DNA from: Centroberyx gerrardi
Taxonomy: Eukaryota > Chordata > Actinopteri > Beryciformes > Berycidae
Assembly: GCF_048128805.1 (NCBI RefSeq)
Contig: NC_136017.1
Location: 17,147,807-17,211,806, forward strand
Direction of reading: 5' to 3'
DNA length: 64,000 bases
Position 1 is the first letter of the stretch; each line of letters begins with the position of its first letter. A program made the translations under genes and the position numbers. The notes beneath the pieces are model-generated. The model worked only from the letters and a program-made list of their open reading frames with translations, did not search any database and had not been told where the DNA came from. Below are positions 1 through 33,282 of this stretch, one piece after another.

Positions 1-97
1 AAATATCCCATAATAACTAAATGAAAACATGATTTTAGAAATTCTTGTGAATTTACTGAAAATGAAATACAGAAATATTTAATTTAAATGTCAATAC

Positions 98-990
98 TTG
101 GATATATCTCTAGCAGTTTGGCACATCTGGATAGTGGGATTTTCTCCCATTCTAACTTGCAGATTTGCAAATTCGGTCAAATTGGATGGGGAGCGTCCGT
201 GGACAGCTACCTTAAAGTCATTCCACAGATTTTATATGGAATCTAAGTCTGGGCATTGGCTGGGCCGCCAAAGGACTTTCATACTATTGTTCCAAAGCCT
301 TTCCAGTGTTGATGTAGCTGTATGCTATTAGGGTTATTGTCCTGTTGGATTATAAATCATCACCCCAATTTAAGGTCTTTGACAGTGTGAAGCAGATTGT
401 CCTTGTAAGAGTCTGTATTTAGCTCCATTAATTCTCCATTCATTCCAGGAGTGGCCTCCCTCTGGCCACTCTGCCATACAGCCCAGATTAGTTAAGTGTT
501 GCACTGACTGCTGTCCTTCCAAGAAGATCTCCCATCAGAACCAAGGAATTTAGTAATTCTGTCTTGAGTTTCCCTTGGCTTCTTGGTCTCCTCCCTGACC
601 AAGGTCCTTTTTGCACAGTGTCTCAATTTGGTCGGACGACAAGCTGTAGGATGAGCCTGGCTCGTTCCGTATTTTTTCCATTTCCTAATAATGGAGCCTA
701 CTGTGCTCTTGTGAACGCCAAACATTTTAGAAATTGAAATTGAAATTTACACCCTTCCCCAGATCTATGCCTCATAATTCTGTCGCTGAATTCTACAGAC
801 AGTTGCTTGGACTTCATAGAAGAGTTTCTGCTCCGACATGCACTGTCATCTGTGGAACCTTATATAGACAGATGTGTTTTCTCCTAAATTGTGTCACATC
901 AGTGTTGGCCACAGGTGGTCTCCAGTTAAGTTGTAGAGAAATATCAAGTACATTCAAAGGAATTTGTATGCATCTTAAAGGGGATTGATT
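98..990 (-). mobile_element. Decayed Tc1/mariner element
   Basis: Read on the minus strand, 492-725 gives a helix-turn-helix fragment (KSTVGSIIRKWKKYGT) and an LVREETKKP stretch typical of Tc1 transposase N-termini. Further along, about 98-300 gives an out-of-frame remnant of the catalytic C-terminus (a WAGQCPDLDSI-like stretch followed by GRSPSNLTE). The middle is deleted and several stops are present, so it cannot be active. The flank at 726-990 resembles a common fish DNA-transposon end. It lies in a son intron, antisense to the gene. Confidence 0.75.
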
Positions 991-1347
991 TAAATAGTAA
1001 AATATGTCTTTCTCTACCCCTTGGGTAGTACTGTGATCATAGGCAAAAAGTTTGAATCAGTTCCAGAGCTGGAATCGCCAGGCCCAGCTGGGTCAGGTCA
1101 CATGAGCAGTTCATGTACCTGTTCCCCTTTTCAGTACAATGCGATGTCAATGGGAGTTGGTAATTTGAAAGCAAACTGAGAATTTATTTGAGTCTGGATG
1201 AGCATCTGGATGTGCCAAATAATTCTGAAGTGCTATTTGTTTTGCAAATGAAAAGAAATTGTGTGTCACGAAGATCCACCAATGTTCCGTTTTTGCAAGT
1301 ATTTCACTGCTCACAAAAAACACTCACGCTTCATTGCTCCCTAACAG

Positions 1348-22450
<21,103 letters not shown>

Positions 22451-24063
22451 ACACACACACACACAAACACTGATGGGACTGACCGCCACCCCACAGACTC
22501 TATATAGTTGAACTATTTCACTTTGTTCTCATTTTACTTGTTGGACACTTTAGGTTTTTCGTCCCTTTAAATGACAGCTCCCTCGTTTCCACTCTGGTGT
22601 TGTAATTGTATAGCAAGAGAATGGAACAAATAAGTTATCCTAGACCCAACACCCAGAGAAACATGAAGAACAGTCTAGGGTTTTGACCCATACTCATGTG
22701 TTTTTATCGAAGCTGATATTTTGTACCGGTATATAATATCTTTAAATGTGAGTATTCAGTGTTTGCCCCAGAACTTTATTCTTGTCAGGGTGCAATATCA
22801 ATTTTTGTAAGGTTTTCCAGACTGTTTTTATGTTGCTGAGTCAGGGAGGAACCTCCATCATATCAGAGGTAGATGACATAACTGGCTGATCTGATCTTTA
22901 ATGAAAGCCCAATATAGGCAACAAAAAGTTTGATCAGACACTGGTTTTCTCTGCAGTGGATTTGGTTTGCTGGTCTCATACTGGAGCTAAACCCAGTTCT
23001 CCCATCAATAAATATTCAGGCAAGCTGAGATGGTAGATTGACCTTTTGGTAGCAGCAGAGCCTGTTACTGGCTAATGGCTGGAGCTGTTATTTGAAGTGT
23101 TATTAGATTATTATAATTGAAAGTTGTTGTACGTTGTGCGTTACGCAACGTCTGTTTGTCTTAATGCTGCTTTCTTCGCCAGGTGTCTTTTAAACAAGAG
23201 ATTCTTAATTTTTATGGTACTTACCTGGTTAAAAGTGTAAATAAGAATAAAAACTATGTCTTGTTGTAGTCACATTATGTTTCTTGGTAAGGGTGCCTGT
23301 AGCGTTTGGTTGAAGCTTTTTGGGAGTGTGGGTGGGGATTTTTTGTTACACAACAGAGAAAGTGAGTTTTGAAAGCTATTAAGTAATTGTAATAAAAGTA
23401 ATTGTTGAGTCGGTTCTACCTGATCAACAACCCCATCAATCCCCACAGATATATTATGGTCATTTTGTGCCACGAGGCAGTAAAAAAAGTTTCAACCTAA
23501 ATGGATGAAAGTCTCCCTTTGCATGTTTTATATTCTGACCATATTAAAATAAACTAAGAATGGAAATGATTCCTCCTGACCAAACCATCTGACCTCTCCA
23601 CACAATGCAACTGTACATCTGATTTGGTTCAGACTGATTATATTCTTACACATACACTCCCATTAATCCACTCGAACAGAATTTGCCACTTTATCTTGTG
23701 TCCAGTGTTTCCAGTACTGATTGTTGTGGCTTGCATGAGGACTGTGTGGTTTCATGCTGCCATTTGGGTCTTAATATTGATATTAAATTGATGCATACGC
23801 ACATATGTTGCTGCCTAAGTACAGAAACATCTCTTGTATAGCTCCAGTGTGTCACTGTGTTTTGTAATATAATGTGGTTTATTCTAATTCTTTCTTGTGT
23901 AGCAGCCACCAAGTACTTCAGTCAGAGCATCCATTTCAGTCTGGCCCATACATACTGTGGTATCTGTTAGTCTGGATGCCAAGTTTGAGACTGGTGCCTA
24001 TAACATTGGTGATATGGGACTGGGCTACCAGAGAGACTGTCTTTATTTGACTTATGTAATAAA
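22451..24063 (+). other. son: son 3' UTR region with candidate poly(A) signals
   Basis: Noncoding sequence follows the son stop codon. AATAAA hexamers at about 23246-23251 and 24058-24063 are candidate polyadenylation signals; which one is used cannot be told here. I see no open frame of interest. Confidence 0.45.
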
Positions 24064-26407
24064 TTAATATTACTTCCCTTTGAAGATTGGTGTCAAATAT
24101 GTACTGGGTTCATAATTGTGTTATGGTATATGACTGTATATTTATCCATATGAGGGGATTTATCTCAAAAACACTTATGAGACACTTCCTACACAGCATC
24201 ACATCAACAAAATCACCAGTTACATAGACCATGATAATAAACACATTGAAAGCAAATGCATGATACTTAACTGCAGTACTGAAATATGGCAGCTTTACCA
24301 GTGGGCCATCATGTGAAGTAACCTGCCCCTGTAGTTGAGTAATATAAAATGCCACTGGGCTGGATGAATGTAATTTCATTCAGTACCCCCTTCTTGTATT
24401 TTTATTCACATTAAAAATGTGTCCTTGAATGGAACTTTAGTCCAGAAATGTGCTTTTTCTCCCAGTAGCTGACCAGCAAGTTTGATGACATGGGAAAGAT
24501 AACGGCTCCTGCATGGTGCGTCAATGTATAAGCACAAAAATTTACATTTCACCACAGCATCTTTTGTAAGTGTGTTATAGAATTATTTTCAGATATTACC
24601 CAATTACTTCACTGTAAAGAGCTTTTCTTGAAATTTAATTTTTTTTTATTTTATTGCAGCTTAAAAACAGAGTGTGTGTGTGTATTTGATAGAAAGGTAA
24701 CACTTTAGATTAGGGAACACATATTAACTATTAACTATGGGTTTTCCATCGAACCCTGAACTTTTTGGGAGTTGTGGCAGTGTGTCACAGATGAGCCTAT
24801 GTATGGTAAACTACATCTCACAGCCAAAGACGCCCTCTAGAGGCCATCTCACGAAGCATTGATGACTGACTGACTGACTGACTGACCTGAATATGCCTCT
24901 TGATGCCCTGGGCTGTGCCGTGGGAAAAATGGTTGATGCACACAAGACTGGACTAGTTAGTGATTAAGGATCCAAATTGGTCACAGCCTATGACATGACC
25001 ACCGGTGTTGAGTTTCAAAACAAGAGAGCTGACTTTGCTTGATTGGTAAACTAAAGGATGGATGTCAAATCTGCTCATCCTGCACTAAATCCCAGTCCAG
25101 CAGGGGGCAACAGAGGTCAACCTCTTCAGCACTGTGTGTGGGTGAGTGATCTGACTAGGGAAAATAACTGCAGGGGTTCAGAAACATCTAAGGTTGAAAT
25201 ACTTACACCTAGTTTTTTACAGCCACATTCAAAATAAAATTAGGCCAAATTGGTGCATTACTGATACTGAACAGAGATTCATCTCTCTAGCCTTTTATTT
25301 CATCCTCTCTTGTTTCCAACTCATCAACAGTGAGAGGGAACAACTCTGGATCTCATTCTAGAGTCAGTGGAGGACCTGAAGAAAGAGTGAAAATGACTGA
25401 GAAGAGCAGGCTTCAACTTGGTTAGTAACTCTTTAGGACATTAAACATGGCCCAGGCTTTCTTTAACAGAAAGCAAAGATATTGAGGTTACGTCAAGACA
25501 TTAGAAGGTTAATGTCTTACGTGCAGTGAGTTTAATTACGTGCACTGTGTTTAAGAAGTGATGTCTTGCTTTTTTAAACTAATTTTAAATCAACACCTCT
25601 TGTTCCTTTACAGTGGTCACATTGCTTTATAACCAATTTAAGTACAGTGTCAGAGCTTTTAAGATTTAGAAAGTAAATATTCCAATAAAGTTTTAACTTC
25701 TGGCATCTGTTTTCAAAGATTGCATCCTCTCAAATTCACCTTCCTTTCTCCTCCATTTTTGACCCCCCTCTTACCTCATAATAAAGAGGAAAAAGCATAT
25801 AACTGGGTTGAATATGAACATATCCGACTCCACCCTGCTAGGACCAAAGGCTGTCAGCCAAACTAGCCTTTCAACGAGCTGCGGAAACACAGAACAGACA
25901 TTCATTGTCTGATCCATTGATAAAAACCCAGAATGCTGACGCTGCTGAACTGTGGCCAGTCTAACTGCCGCTACGTCCGGTCTGCAGCAGCTACCCCACC
26001 TCAAACCCCAACTACCACCTTCAACAACCCCGTAACACCCCTAGCCCTGGCTGCCCGACACAGTTGGTCTTGGCCTGTGGGTCCATGGAGCTGGTAAGCC
26101 TCTGTGCTGGCTGGCCAAAGCCCTGCGGGATTAGACTAATGCAGCGGGCGGGAAGCCATTGGTGATGGAACAACAGCCATGGGAACTGAGGGGGGGTCAC
26201 AGGGTTGGGTCAAAACCTAATGTATTCTCTGCCTCTCTCTTTCTGTCACATGCACCTAGACACACACCTTGGAGGTCACAACCATATGTGACCTAACCAT
26301 TGTTGATTGAGTTCAGACATTCTTATGCCAATTTAACAGGCCTTTATGAGGCTTGTGTCCTAAAAGTCACCAGTTCAAATTCCCTAGCTGGTGAGGTCTC
26401 AACAGTA

Positions 26408-26731
26408 GAAGACTGTGGTTGTACTGGCAGCTCCCAGTGGCCAAAAGTAAAGGCTATGGCTGTACTGGGCAGCTTCCAGTCGCCAACAGTAGACCACTGT
26501 GGCTGTACTGACAGCTCCCAGTGGCCGATTGTAGAAGACTACGGCTGTATACTGGGCAGCTCCCAATGGCCAACAGTAGAAGACTGTGGTTGTACTGGGC
26601 AGCCTCCAGTCGTCAACAGTAGATGACTATGATTGTACTATGCAGCTCCCAGTGGTCAACAGTAGAAGACTCTGGTTGTACTGAGGGGATCCCATTGGCC
26701 AACAGTAGAAGACTGTGGTTGCATTGGGCAG
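26408..26731 (+). repeat. 43-bp minisatellite, about 7.5 copies
   Basis: The unit is approximately GAAGACTGTGGTTGTACTGG GCAGCTCCCAGTGGCCAACA GTA. Copies differ at scattered positions; one unit is slightly longer. One strand has an open frame through most of it because 43-bp units rotate frames. I regard it as noncoding. Confidence 0.92.
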
Positions 26732-26921
26732 ATGCAATACACTTATTCATGTATGAGATATTGTAGCATCCATAATGTCACGTCCATAATATAAATTAGG
26801 AGGCCTTAAAAGTGGCAAAGACAGACCATTTGTTGATCACATAATGCTGTGATTAAAGTTAGCTTTGAGCAGCAAAGTTGGATACAGTCACACTCGGTAT
26901 ATGTGTGTAATATATACATAT

Positions 26922-27078
26922 GGGGCGTCCTGGTGGCTCAGTGACCTAAGGTGCATACCATGTAACAGTGATGTGCTGGGAATCCGGCCCAAGACCTTTG
27001 CCCCATGTCATCCCCCTCTCTCTCTCCTTCCCAGTCTTTACTGTCTCTCTCTGTGTACTGTCCAATAAAGGTAAAATG
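26922..27078 (+). mobile_element. tRNA-derived SINE, sense
   Basis: GGGGCGTCCTGGTGGCTCAG TGACC contains an A-box-like TGGCTCAGTGA. About 45 nt on, GCTGGGAATCCGGCCC is a damaged B box. The body (CCCCATGTCATCCCCCTCTC) is shared with the copy at 61655-61809. Confidence 0.75.
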
Positions 27079-28410
27079 CCCCCCTTAAATAGAAGTGGTA
27101 TTTAAAAGGCTAAAATAAAGTTACGGTTTAGTCTTTGTCATTAACCTGGCAGCAGAATTCTGGCCAGTCTGGAGTCGTGACGGCAGGAGAACAGGCAGTC
27201 CACTAGTCAAAAAGAGTTGATAAAAAATAATCTACAATGAACTCTCACAGAGTAAATTTAAGACCAAACCCATGTCTGAACCAAATTTTTTGACTGTTGC
27301 TCAAGGATTAAAGATTATTTAAAAATAACCCCTGAATTCTAAGATACATTTTTGGATGTACAAATTTAAAGAACTAATGCATACATAAATTTGTTGATAT
27401 GTAGGATCTCACTTTTACCCAACTTTAGCTGAAGAAAGGTTTGGAACATCTAGTCCTTACCATCAGCTACACAGTCATCTAATACCATCAACTTACTGCC
27501 ATCGTTTAGTTTAACAAAGATACAGCCGAGTATCATTGGCATAGCAATGAAAGGAGATGCTATGCTGAGAAATGTGACCATACACAGAAAACAGCACTAA
27601 CTCAAGAATCAAACCTTGAGCCACATCACATACTTAATGAAGCAGAATAAACAATCATCAATAGAGACGTTTCTGTTTTACAGGTAAGATGTGAACCAGA
27701 CTAGAGTAGTTTCAGAGATACCACCCCATTTCTCAGTATTTCAGTTTGACCAACATGATCAGTGATGTCGAGAGCTTCTGTTAGGTCAAGTAGCTCTAAT
27801 AGTCTAACAGCCTGCATTCATCAGCAGATCATTGGTAACCCTGAGACAAGCAGCACTATGATGTCTAGGAAAGCCAGACTGAATTTTTCCCAAAATGTCA
27901 TTTTGAAGATTGAAGGTAACTAAATTAAGAACTAATAAAGAGACGAACACTTTTGCCCCAGTTTGCCTCAAACCCTTTTCATTCTCTCCTCCATCCTCAC
28001 AGTCATATTTTTCTTTCCAAACAATCTATTCTCATATTTCCGTTAGGAGTTGTTATTGCTCCACTGACCTCTGCTTTCCCTCAGCATCCTCTGGCCAGCA
28101 TTGTTACTAAATCTGCCTTCCATTCAGCCAGAGGGGCAGAACAATACAGTAGCATTATGTCACTGACACTGCATGGATGTGTGTGAGTGTGAGTGTATAT
28201 ATATTTGTTTTATGTATAGGTGACCCTGTGGCCAGCCACATGGTGAGGCCCCGTCACACAGTCAGGTAAAATCCCTCTCTCTTTTGGTGGTTTACTCTCA
28301 CCCCCTCTTCCTCCCTCCGCTTCCTCCAACAGAGTTTGTTTTGGCAGGCCCTCGGTGTCTGGTGAGTGGGTGGCACCGGGTGGCACCGGGGTCCGGACCC
28401 AGCGGTGAAC

Positions 28411-28440
28411 GCCCCCCCCCCACCCCCACCCCTCCCCCCG
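28411..28440 (-). promoter_or_regulatory. C/G-run, G-quadruplex candidate upstream of cryaa
   Basis: The plus strand has a C9-10 run, then CACCCCCACCCCTCCCCCC. The minus strand therefore has at least four closely spaced G runs, about 95 nt upstream of the cryaa TATA box. Confidence 0.6.
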
Positions 28441-28447
28441 CTGATTT

Positions 28448-28454
28448 TGCTGAC
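28448..28454 (+). promoter_or_regulatory. Maf-type half site (TGCTGAC) in cryaa promoter
   Basis: TGCTGAC is the half site bound by large Maf factors, which drive lens crystallin genes in vertebrates. It lies about 82 nt upstream of the TATA box. Motif match only. Confidence 0.45.
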
Positions 28455-28527
28455 AAGGCCCAACCCACCATGAGATAATGTCATTCCAGAGGGATCGTGG
28501 CTAAAGCCCCTCTTTCTAGCTCTCAGG

Positions 28528-28536
28528 TATATAAAG
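28528..28536 (+). promoter_or_regulatory. cryaa: cryaa TATA box
   Basis: TATATAAAG lies about 210 nt upstream of the cryaa ATG, predicting transcription start near 28560 and a 5' UTR of about 180 nt. Vertebrate alpha-A crystallin promoters are TATA-driven. Confidence 0.75.
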
Positions 28537-28738
28537 AGGAGGCAGCTGCAGAGCAGAGGACACACCACTCTGGAAACCTAATTCACTCTCCCTGCTTTCC
28601 ATCCACCGTCCTCTGTTCTCTCCATCTTGCCTCGCCTCCCCTCCTTCACCTCCCAGACGCTGAGCCGAGCAGGTAGATCTGCCCACCTGAGCCAAGCCAA
28701 GCCGAGCTAGACCAAACCCAGCGCTGTTTCCAGACACT

Positions 28739-28936
28739 ATGGATATTGCCATCCAGCACCCCTGGTTCAGACGTGCCCTGGGCTCTATGTACCCTGCCCG
28801 GCTCTTCGACCAGTTTTTTGGGGAGGGCATGTTTGACTACGACCTCTTCCCCTACACAGCCTCCACCATCAGCCCCTATTACAGACAGTCGATGTTCCGC
28901 AGCTTTCTGGATTCAACCAACTCCGGCATCTCTGAG
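28739..28936 (+). CDS. cryaa: cryaa exon 1
   Basis: Starts at ATG in the context CACTATGG and ends GAG/GTAACG. It encodes the 66-residue hydrophobic N-terminal domain, including the conserved [18 protein letters not shown] segment. Confidence 0.98.
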
Positions 28937-31808
28937 GTAACGAGACCAGATCCAGCCTCCTCCATGTCAGGAGGAACACCACTACTCAGCAGGCATCAGT
29001 ATTTTGAAAGGATTTTAAACTCATATACAGATTTAGACTAAGGTTGGCTTAGCTGGTATGTTTATGGGAGAAAATATAGTGATACAGAAAAGGGTTTGCT
29101 TGAGTACAATATATCACAAAAGAGTAGTTTGGTAATAATACACAGATGATGACAAAGGTCGTTCTGTGAAATAGTGTTCCTACACTTAAAATAGCAAATT
29201 TGTATGTGTGTATGTGTATAGTGTTATGCTTATGGTAACATTGTTCTTTCCTTGCCTTAATAGGAAAGGTCTTTAGTTCAATAGATTTTAACACAATTTG
29301 CCTTCAGGAGTATATTGCCTTATGAATTCATTAGGTTTTTTGGACAAATGACTATCACTCAATATTTTCTTGTAGTTTCTAATACAAAGAAGGGAAAAGT
29401 GTGACTAACATGGAACGTAAACTCTGCTGTCCTTTATCCCATCCAATGTCCTGTTATATTATAAATTCATTTCTATTTCTAACATTTGATATTCCCCTTT
29501 TGTTTGGTTTGTTCCAGCGAGTCTTAACTGCAGTTGTTCCTCATCTAAACAACTTCTACTGCACTTGACAAACTGAAAGAAAAGCCCAGTACAAGCTCTA
29601 ACCAACTTGATACTTTGACAATGTTATAATATGATGGACAGCAGTTGGTGCCCTTTCACCTCACCCATAAGTCCTCCTTATCTCTGTCTCTGTGTGTTTA
29701 TGTCTCTCTACCAGGTGAGGTCTGACAGGGATAAGTTCACGGTCTACCTGGACGTCAAGCATTTCTCTCCCGATGAGCTCAATGTCAAGGTCACCGACGA
29801 CTATGTGGAGATCCAGGGCAAGCATGGAGAAAGACAGGTAGCGCTCACACACACACACTACATTGCAGATGCAACCATTCACCCTCACACACATGCAGGC
29901 AAATGTGCACACACAGGACATTAATATTCTCTTTTCAAAAGAACTGAGTTTGTGTGTGTTTAATAAGGGATGGGGTTATCATATGCAGCAGACAGTAGTA
30001 TGATTATTTTTTTGTTCACTGGCCTACGATGGGCCATGTAATCTAGACACAAGCAAAAGTGTTATGAAATTCTGCTCTCAGCTATAACAGCTCAAATACA
30101 AGTAAGTGAAAACTAGCTTAGCGCTAGTTCCATGCTCGCCAGCTATGAGCGAGCAAATGAGCAAATAATTTAATAAAATCAAATCAGCATTAATATCTCA
30201 GTGCTACAACTTAACATGTAAGATTACTGTTAACATAAACTTACTAAGCTAACATTAAATCCTCAACAAAGGATTAAACCCACAACAATGTCCAACAATG
30301 TGCAAAACCGAAATCAAACAATCTATTGTTGTTAAATGGCATGACTTACCTTATCAATAAACTTGAAATTAATTATTCTACTACCAAACGATTCCACAAG
30401 CAATTTGAATTGTGGTGAAATGTGAAATGGAACATCTTCCAAAGCAACTGCAATGAAAACTAGTGACAGAAGGAGCAGTAACCACAGACATTTCAGACAT
30501 GGCAGTTCAACAAGAACCTAATGAAAATAGTATAGTGTCTTACAGTCTCTATAGTCTCTTACTAACCCTAACCCTTCTGGCAAGCAGGAAAAAAATAACG
30601 AAGTGACTTACTGAAACAACTTCCATGTGCATAGATAAAGTTGGTCTTGTGTTGGTAGTGCATCTGGCATTCACACTCATCTACATTTCAGAGATCAGGA
30701 ATCCACTGTGAGGAGCCAAAACAACAAAAGCTTCAGAGGAGGAAGAATGTGGTAGCTTAGTAGTGTTGAATTCTGTTTTCAATAAGAGAGTGGGCAGTCC
30801 ATTCAAATTTAGTATTTTATTCAGACAATGGGAAAGTAGAGAGGGAGACAGGGTAGGGAAAGCTGTGGTAGGCTTCAATACTAGGCTAGTGCGGGTACAT
30901 ATGTGGTTGCAGAGGAGGACACAAAAGTGACTAATTTTGACTTGTAATAATACCATACACTCATTATCACTCATTACCTCTGCCCTGATGCCCAAATCTT
31001 TTGTTGTTTTAAGTACATCTCTTATCCTACGTAGATTTCAAAATCCTCTAATGCTAGCGCTAAGAGATTTTCTCAAAAAAGATAATGGTGGGGAGGGTCA
31101 CTTGAGAATTTATCCTGGGTTGAAGTTGCCCTGCAATGCTGATTTCAGGCTAGCCTTCATACGACCACCAAACATGCCACAGAGTGTGAGTTAGCTACTG
31201 CAGTTCCATCTCAGCCTTCTGACAAACAATTGAAGTGAATGGAGTCTGGTTGTTTGTTTTTTGTGAAATAACCATCAAATCTCTCTAAAAAGCTTTTGTA
31301 GCATAATCAAAATGTTTGTATAGCCAAACAATTGTGCTGTAAATACAAAAGACCTTGATTTACCTCATTATGTAGTACTATGAACTACATTATAGTTCTG
31401 TCAGAAGGTTCCTCCAACCTCCTCTATTAGCTGGTGAGTTGGTCATTTTCTTTCCTGTTTGGAACTGACATAGGGCGAGTAGATAATGACAAAATTTTCA
31501 TTTTGGGGTGAGCTGTTCCTTTAACCTATAGTAAGGAGAGCTGCTAACTCTGGTCTGCTGGACCCCGGTGCCATCGCATTAACCCTGTTGTTTTTCAGGA
31601 CGACCACGGCTACATCTCCCGCGAGTTCCACCGCCGCTACCGCCTCCCCTCCAGCGTTGACCAATCGGCAATCACCTGCACCCTGTCCAACGACGGCCTC
31701 CTGACCCTGACCGGGCCAAAGGTCTCCGGGGGAAGCGAGTCTGGCCGCAGCGACCGCAGCATCCCCGTCACCCGCGACGACAAGCCCAACGCCGCCGCGT
31801 CCTCCTAG
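28739..31808 (+). CDS. cryaa: Alpha-A crystallin (complete, 3 exons)
   Basis: Small heat-shock protein and molecular chaperone of the lens, forming large oligomers that keep other crystallins soluble. Exons 28739-28936, 29715-29837 and 31599-31808, all in phase 0, give 176 aa (human 173). The N-terminal region [20 protein letters not shown] and [10 protein letters not shown] is diagnostic of alpha-A. The alpha-crystallin domain (about 67-150) contains [26 protein letters not shown] (with the conserved arginines at the dimer interface) and a closing LTGPK. The C-terminal IPV motif (residues 162-164) is the I-X-I/V element that docks on a neighbouring domain, followed by a short polar tail ending SS. 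A TATA box and an AATAAA frame the gene. It differs from mammalian forms by an inserted STN near residue 60 and a GGSESGR loop. Confidence 0.98.
29715..29837 (+). CDS. cryaa: cryaa exon 2
   Basis: The acceptor is TCTACCAG and the donor CAG/GTAGCG. The exon encodes [20 protein letters not shown], then the beta strands up to IQGKHGERQ. Confidence 0.98.
29838..31598 (+). other. cryaa intron 2 with repeat fragments
   Basis: It opens with a short CA repeat. A fragment at about 30812-30900 (TTTATTCAGACAATGGGAAA) resembles 61043-61110. About 31440-31522 ends TTTTGGGGTGAGCTGTTCCT TTAA, a common teleost MITE terminus. No coding signal. Confidence 0.55.
31599..31808 (+). CDS. cryaa: cryaa exon 3
   Basis: The acceptor is TTGTTTTTCAG. 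The exon encodes [20 protein letters not shown] to the TAG stop. It is markedly GC-rich at third positions compared with the AT-rich introns around it. Confidence 0.98.
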   Translation, partial: DDHGYISREFHRRYRLPSSVDQSAITCTLSNDGLLTLTGPKVSGGSESGRSDRSIPVTRDDKPNAAASS

Positions 31809-32426
31809 ACGGCCGGGCTGGTGGGGGTCGACCGGGGGGTGCTAGAGGGGGTTCTCCTCCCTGCAACCTGCAGCGACCGACGGGGCTGTGGTCTGGGAGT
31901 GGACGGAGGTCTACAGAGTCTCTGTCCTCCACTCCTTGGCTTCCTCTCCCTTTCCCTTTAGAGGATATCTGTGTTCTCCTCGCTTCAGAGTTTCTCCTTT
32001 TTAGATGATTCTTAGCACATCACTACAATATTATTAATATTCTTGTTATGATTATGACACAAAACTCCCCATGAGAATGGTTAAGTTAGGGGTGGTTGGG
32101 GCTTAGGGAGAAATGTAATCTGTAAGGACTAGACATTCACATGACCTGACCCTTAATTCCTAGTTCTCCATCATTTCCGTTCATCTGTTTTACAACAAGC
32201 CCTCTTAAAGTAGAGATGGCTGGGGTTAAGTTTGGAGGTAAATGTCATATGTCTTGTCCCAGGTTTTATTTCCAACTAGACCAATGAGCTTCTCCAAGCC
32301 CCTGACTGCTTCCATTCTTGTGATGACTCTTCTCTCTTGTCCTTGAATATCTCCTGTCCTGTAGCGTTAGCCTTGTTCAACTGATACCTGCTCACTACTG
32401 AGAAGTCTATACTAAAAGATATACAC

Positions 32427-32432
32427 AATAAA
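32427..32432 (+). terminator. cryaa: cryaa poly(A) signal
   Basis: AATAAA in ATACACAATAAAGCTG, about 620 nt after the stop codon, followed by a T/G-rich stretch. It is the best candidate for the 3' end of the transcript. Confidence 0.7.
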
Positions 32433-32642
32433 GCTGTATAATTAACAAAAGGCAACTCTACCTGTTTGGATTTATTCTTTGCTCATCATATCACTTTTCA
32501 GTTGAATCGATGTAGTATAAATTGCTAAATATGGTATTGTTACAACTGACACTGGGTCTGTGTTAACTATATTAGATACATTGCTAAAAGTTTTGTCAAT
32601 TACTTCACTGTAGACTACGTACCTTTCAGGTTGCAGGGAGTA

Positions 32643-32892
32643 ATTCAATGTATTTCCTACCATAGCCTATTACTTGAGAAGCCATTATAAAGAAGGTTTT
32701 GATAGGCTAGTCTACAAATCATCTTGATATGGATTTTTTTTTTTTATTTTCTCAATTCTACAAATGCACTATAACATATTTTCTTATAACTTTTCATTAA
32801 TGTACTCGTGTTTAGAACATAACATGTTTATGAAAACCTTCTTTATAATGTCTTCTTGAGTAATAGGCTATGGTAGGAAATAAACTGAATTG
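32643..32892. mobile_element. Foldback element with about 59-bp arms
   Basis: 32643-32701 (TTTCCTACCATAGCCTATTA then CTTGAGAAGCCATTATAAAG) is the reverse complement of 32831-32892 with a few mismatches. The 130-nt centre is AT-rich. No coding capacity; a MITE-like foldback between cryaa and hsf2bp. Confidence 0.88.
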
Positions 32893-32969
32893 CTGTCAGC
32901 CTCTCTTCAATTTACCTAGGCCTACAGGCTATGCTAATTTAATATTGGTCACCATTTCATAGTGTGGGC

Positions 32970-33282
32970 CAGTGGTTCTCAACGTGGGGTCCGGGGACCA
33001 CCAGGGGTCCTTGAGGGGGTTCCATGGGGTCCCCAGCAAACTGATGAATTGTTAAACTTCATCATTATTTCATTTACAAGAAGTAGAGAATGTAGAAGAA
33101 TGACTATTTTGATCATAATTTCACTGTTACCTCTCTACCTACAATACAGATAGTCATGGAATTCTGGACAAAATCTTATCTAACAATAAAAATATTCTCA
33201 GAAATCTTATCAAATGAGGGTCCGTGGCCCAAATGTGGACTAAATTAGGGGTCCTTGATATGAAAAAGGTTGAGAATCATTG
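32970..33282. mobile_element. hAT-type MITE with 8-bp target duplication
   Basis: Ends CAGTGGTTCTCAAC and GTTGAGAATCATTG are inverted (12 of 14 match). The flanks GTGTGGGC (32962-32969) and GTGTAGGC (33283-33290) agree at 7 of 8 bases, as expected of a hAT target duplication. The GGGGTCCGGGGACCACC subterminal block is typical of this family. Non-coding. Confidence 0.9.

Larger units (their letters stand above)
24064..28250. other. Intergenic region between son and cryaa
   Basis: I find no gene here. It holds the 43-bp minisatellite at 26408-26731, the SINE at 26922-27078 and a diffuse dispersed repeat at about 27120-27860 (GGCAGCAGAATTCTGGCCAG ... GACCAACATGATCAGTGATG). Short open frames show no recognisable domain and no splice-site support. 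Confidence 0.6.

Noticed and set aside
25310..25425. Possible exon between son and cryaa (AACTCATCAACAG ... CTTG/GTTAGT)
   Set aside because: It has acceptor- and donor-like ends but no conserved peptide and no neighbouring exon.
26300..26626. 108-codon frame through the 43-bp minisatellite, with repeated CGCTGSSQWP-like peptide
   Set aside because: A 43-bp unit rotates frame each copy, and several copies carry indels. No start or splice context; treated as noncoding repeat.
28646..28830. Minus-strand frame overlapping cryaa exon 1
   Set aside because: Antisense shadow of a GC-rich coding exon and 5' UTR.
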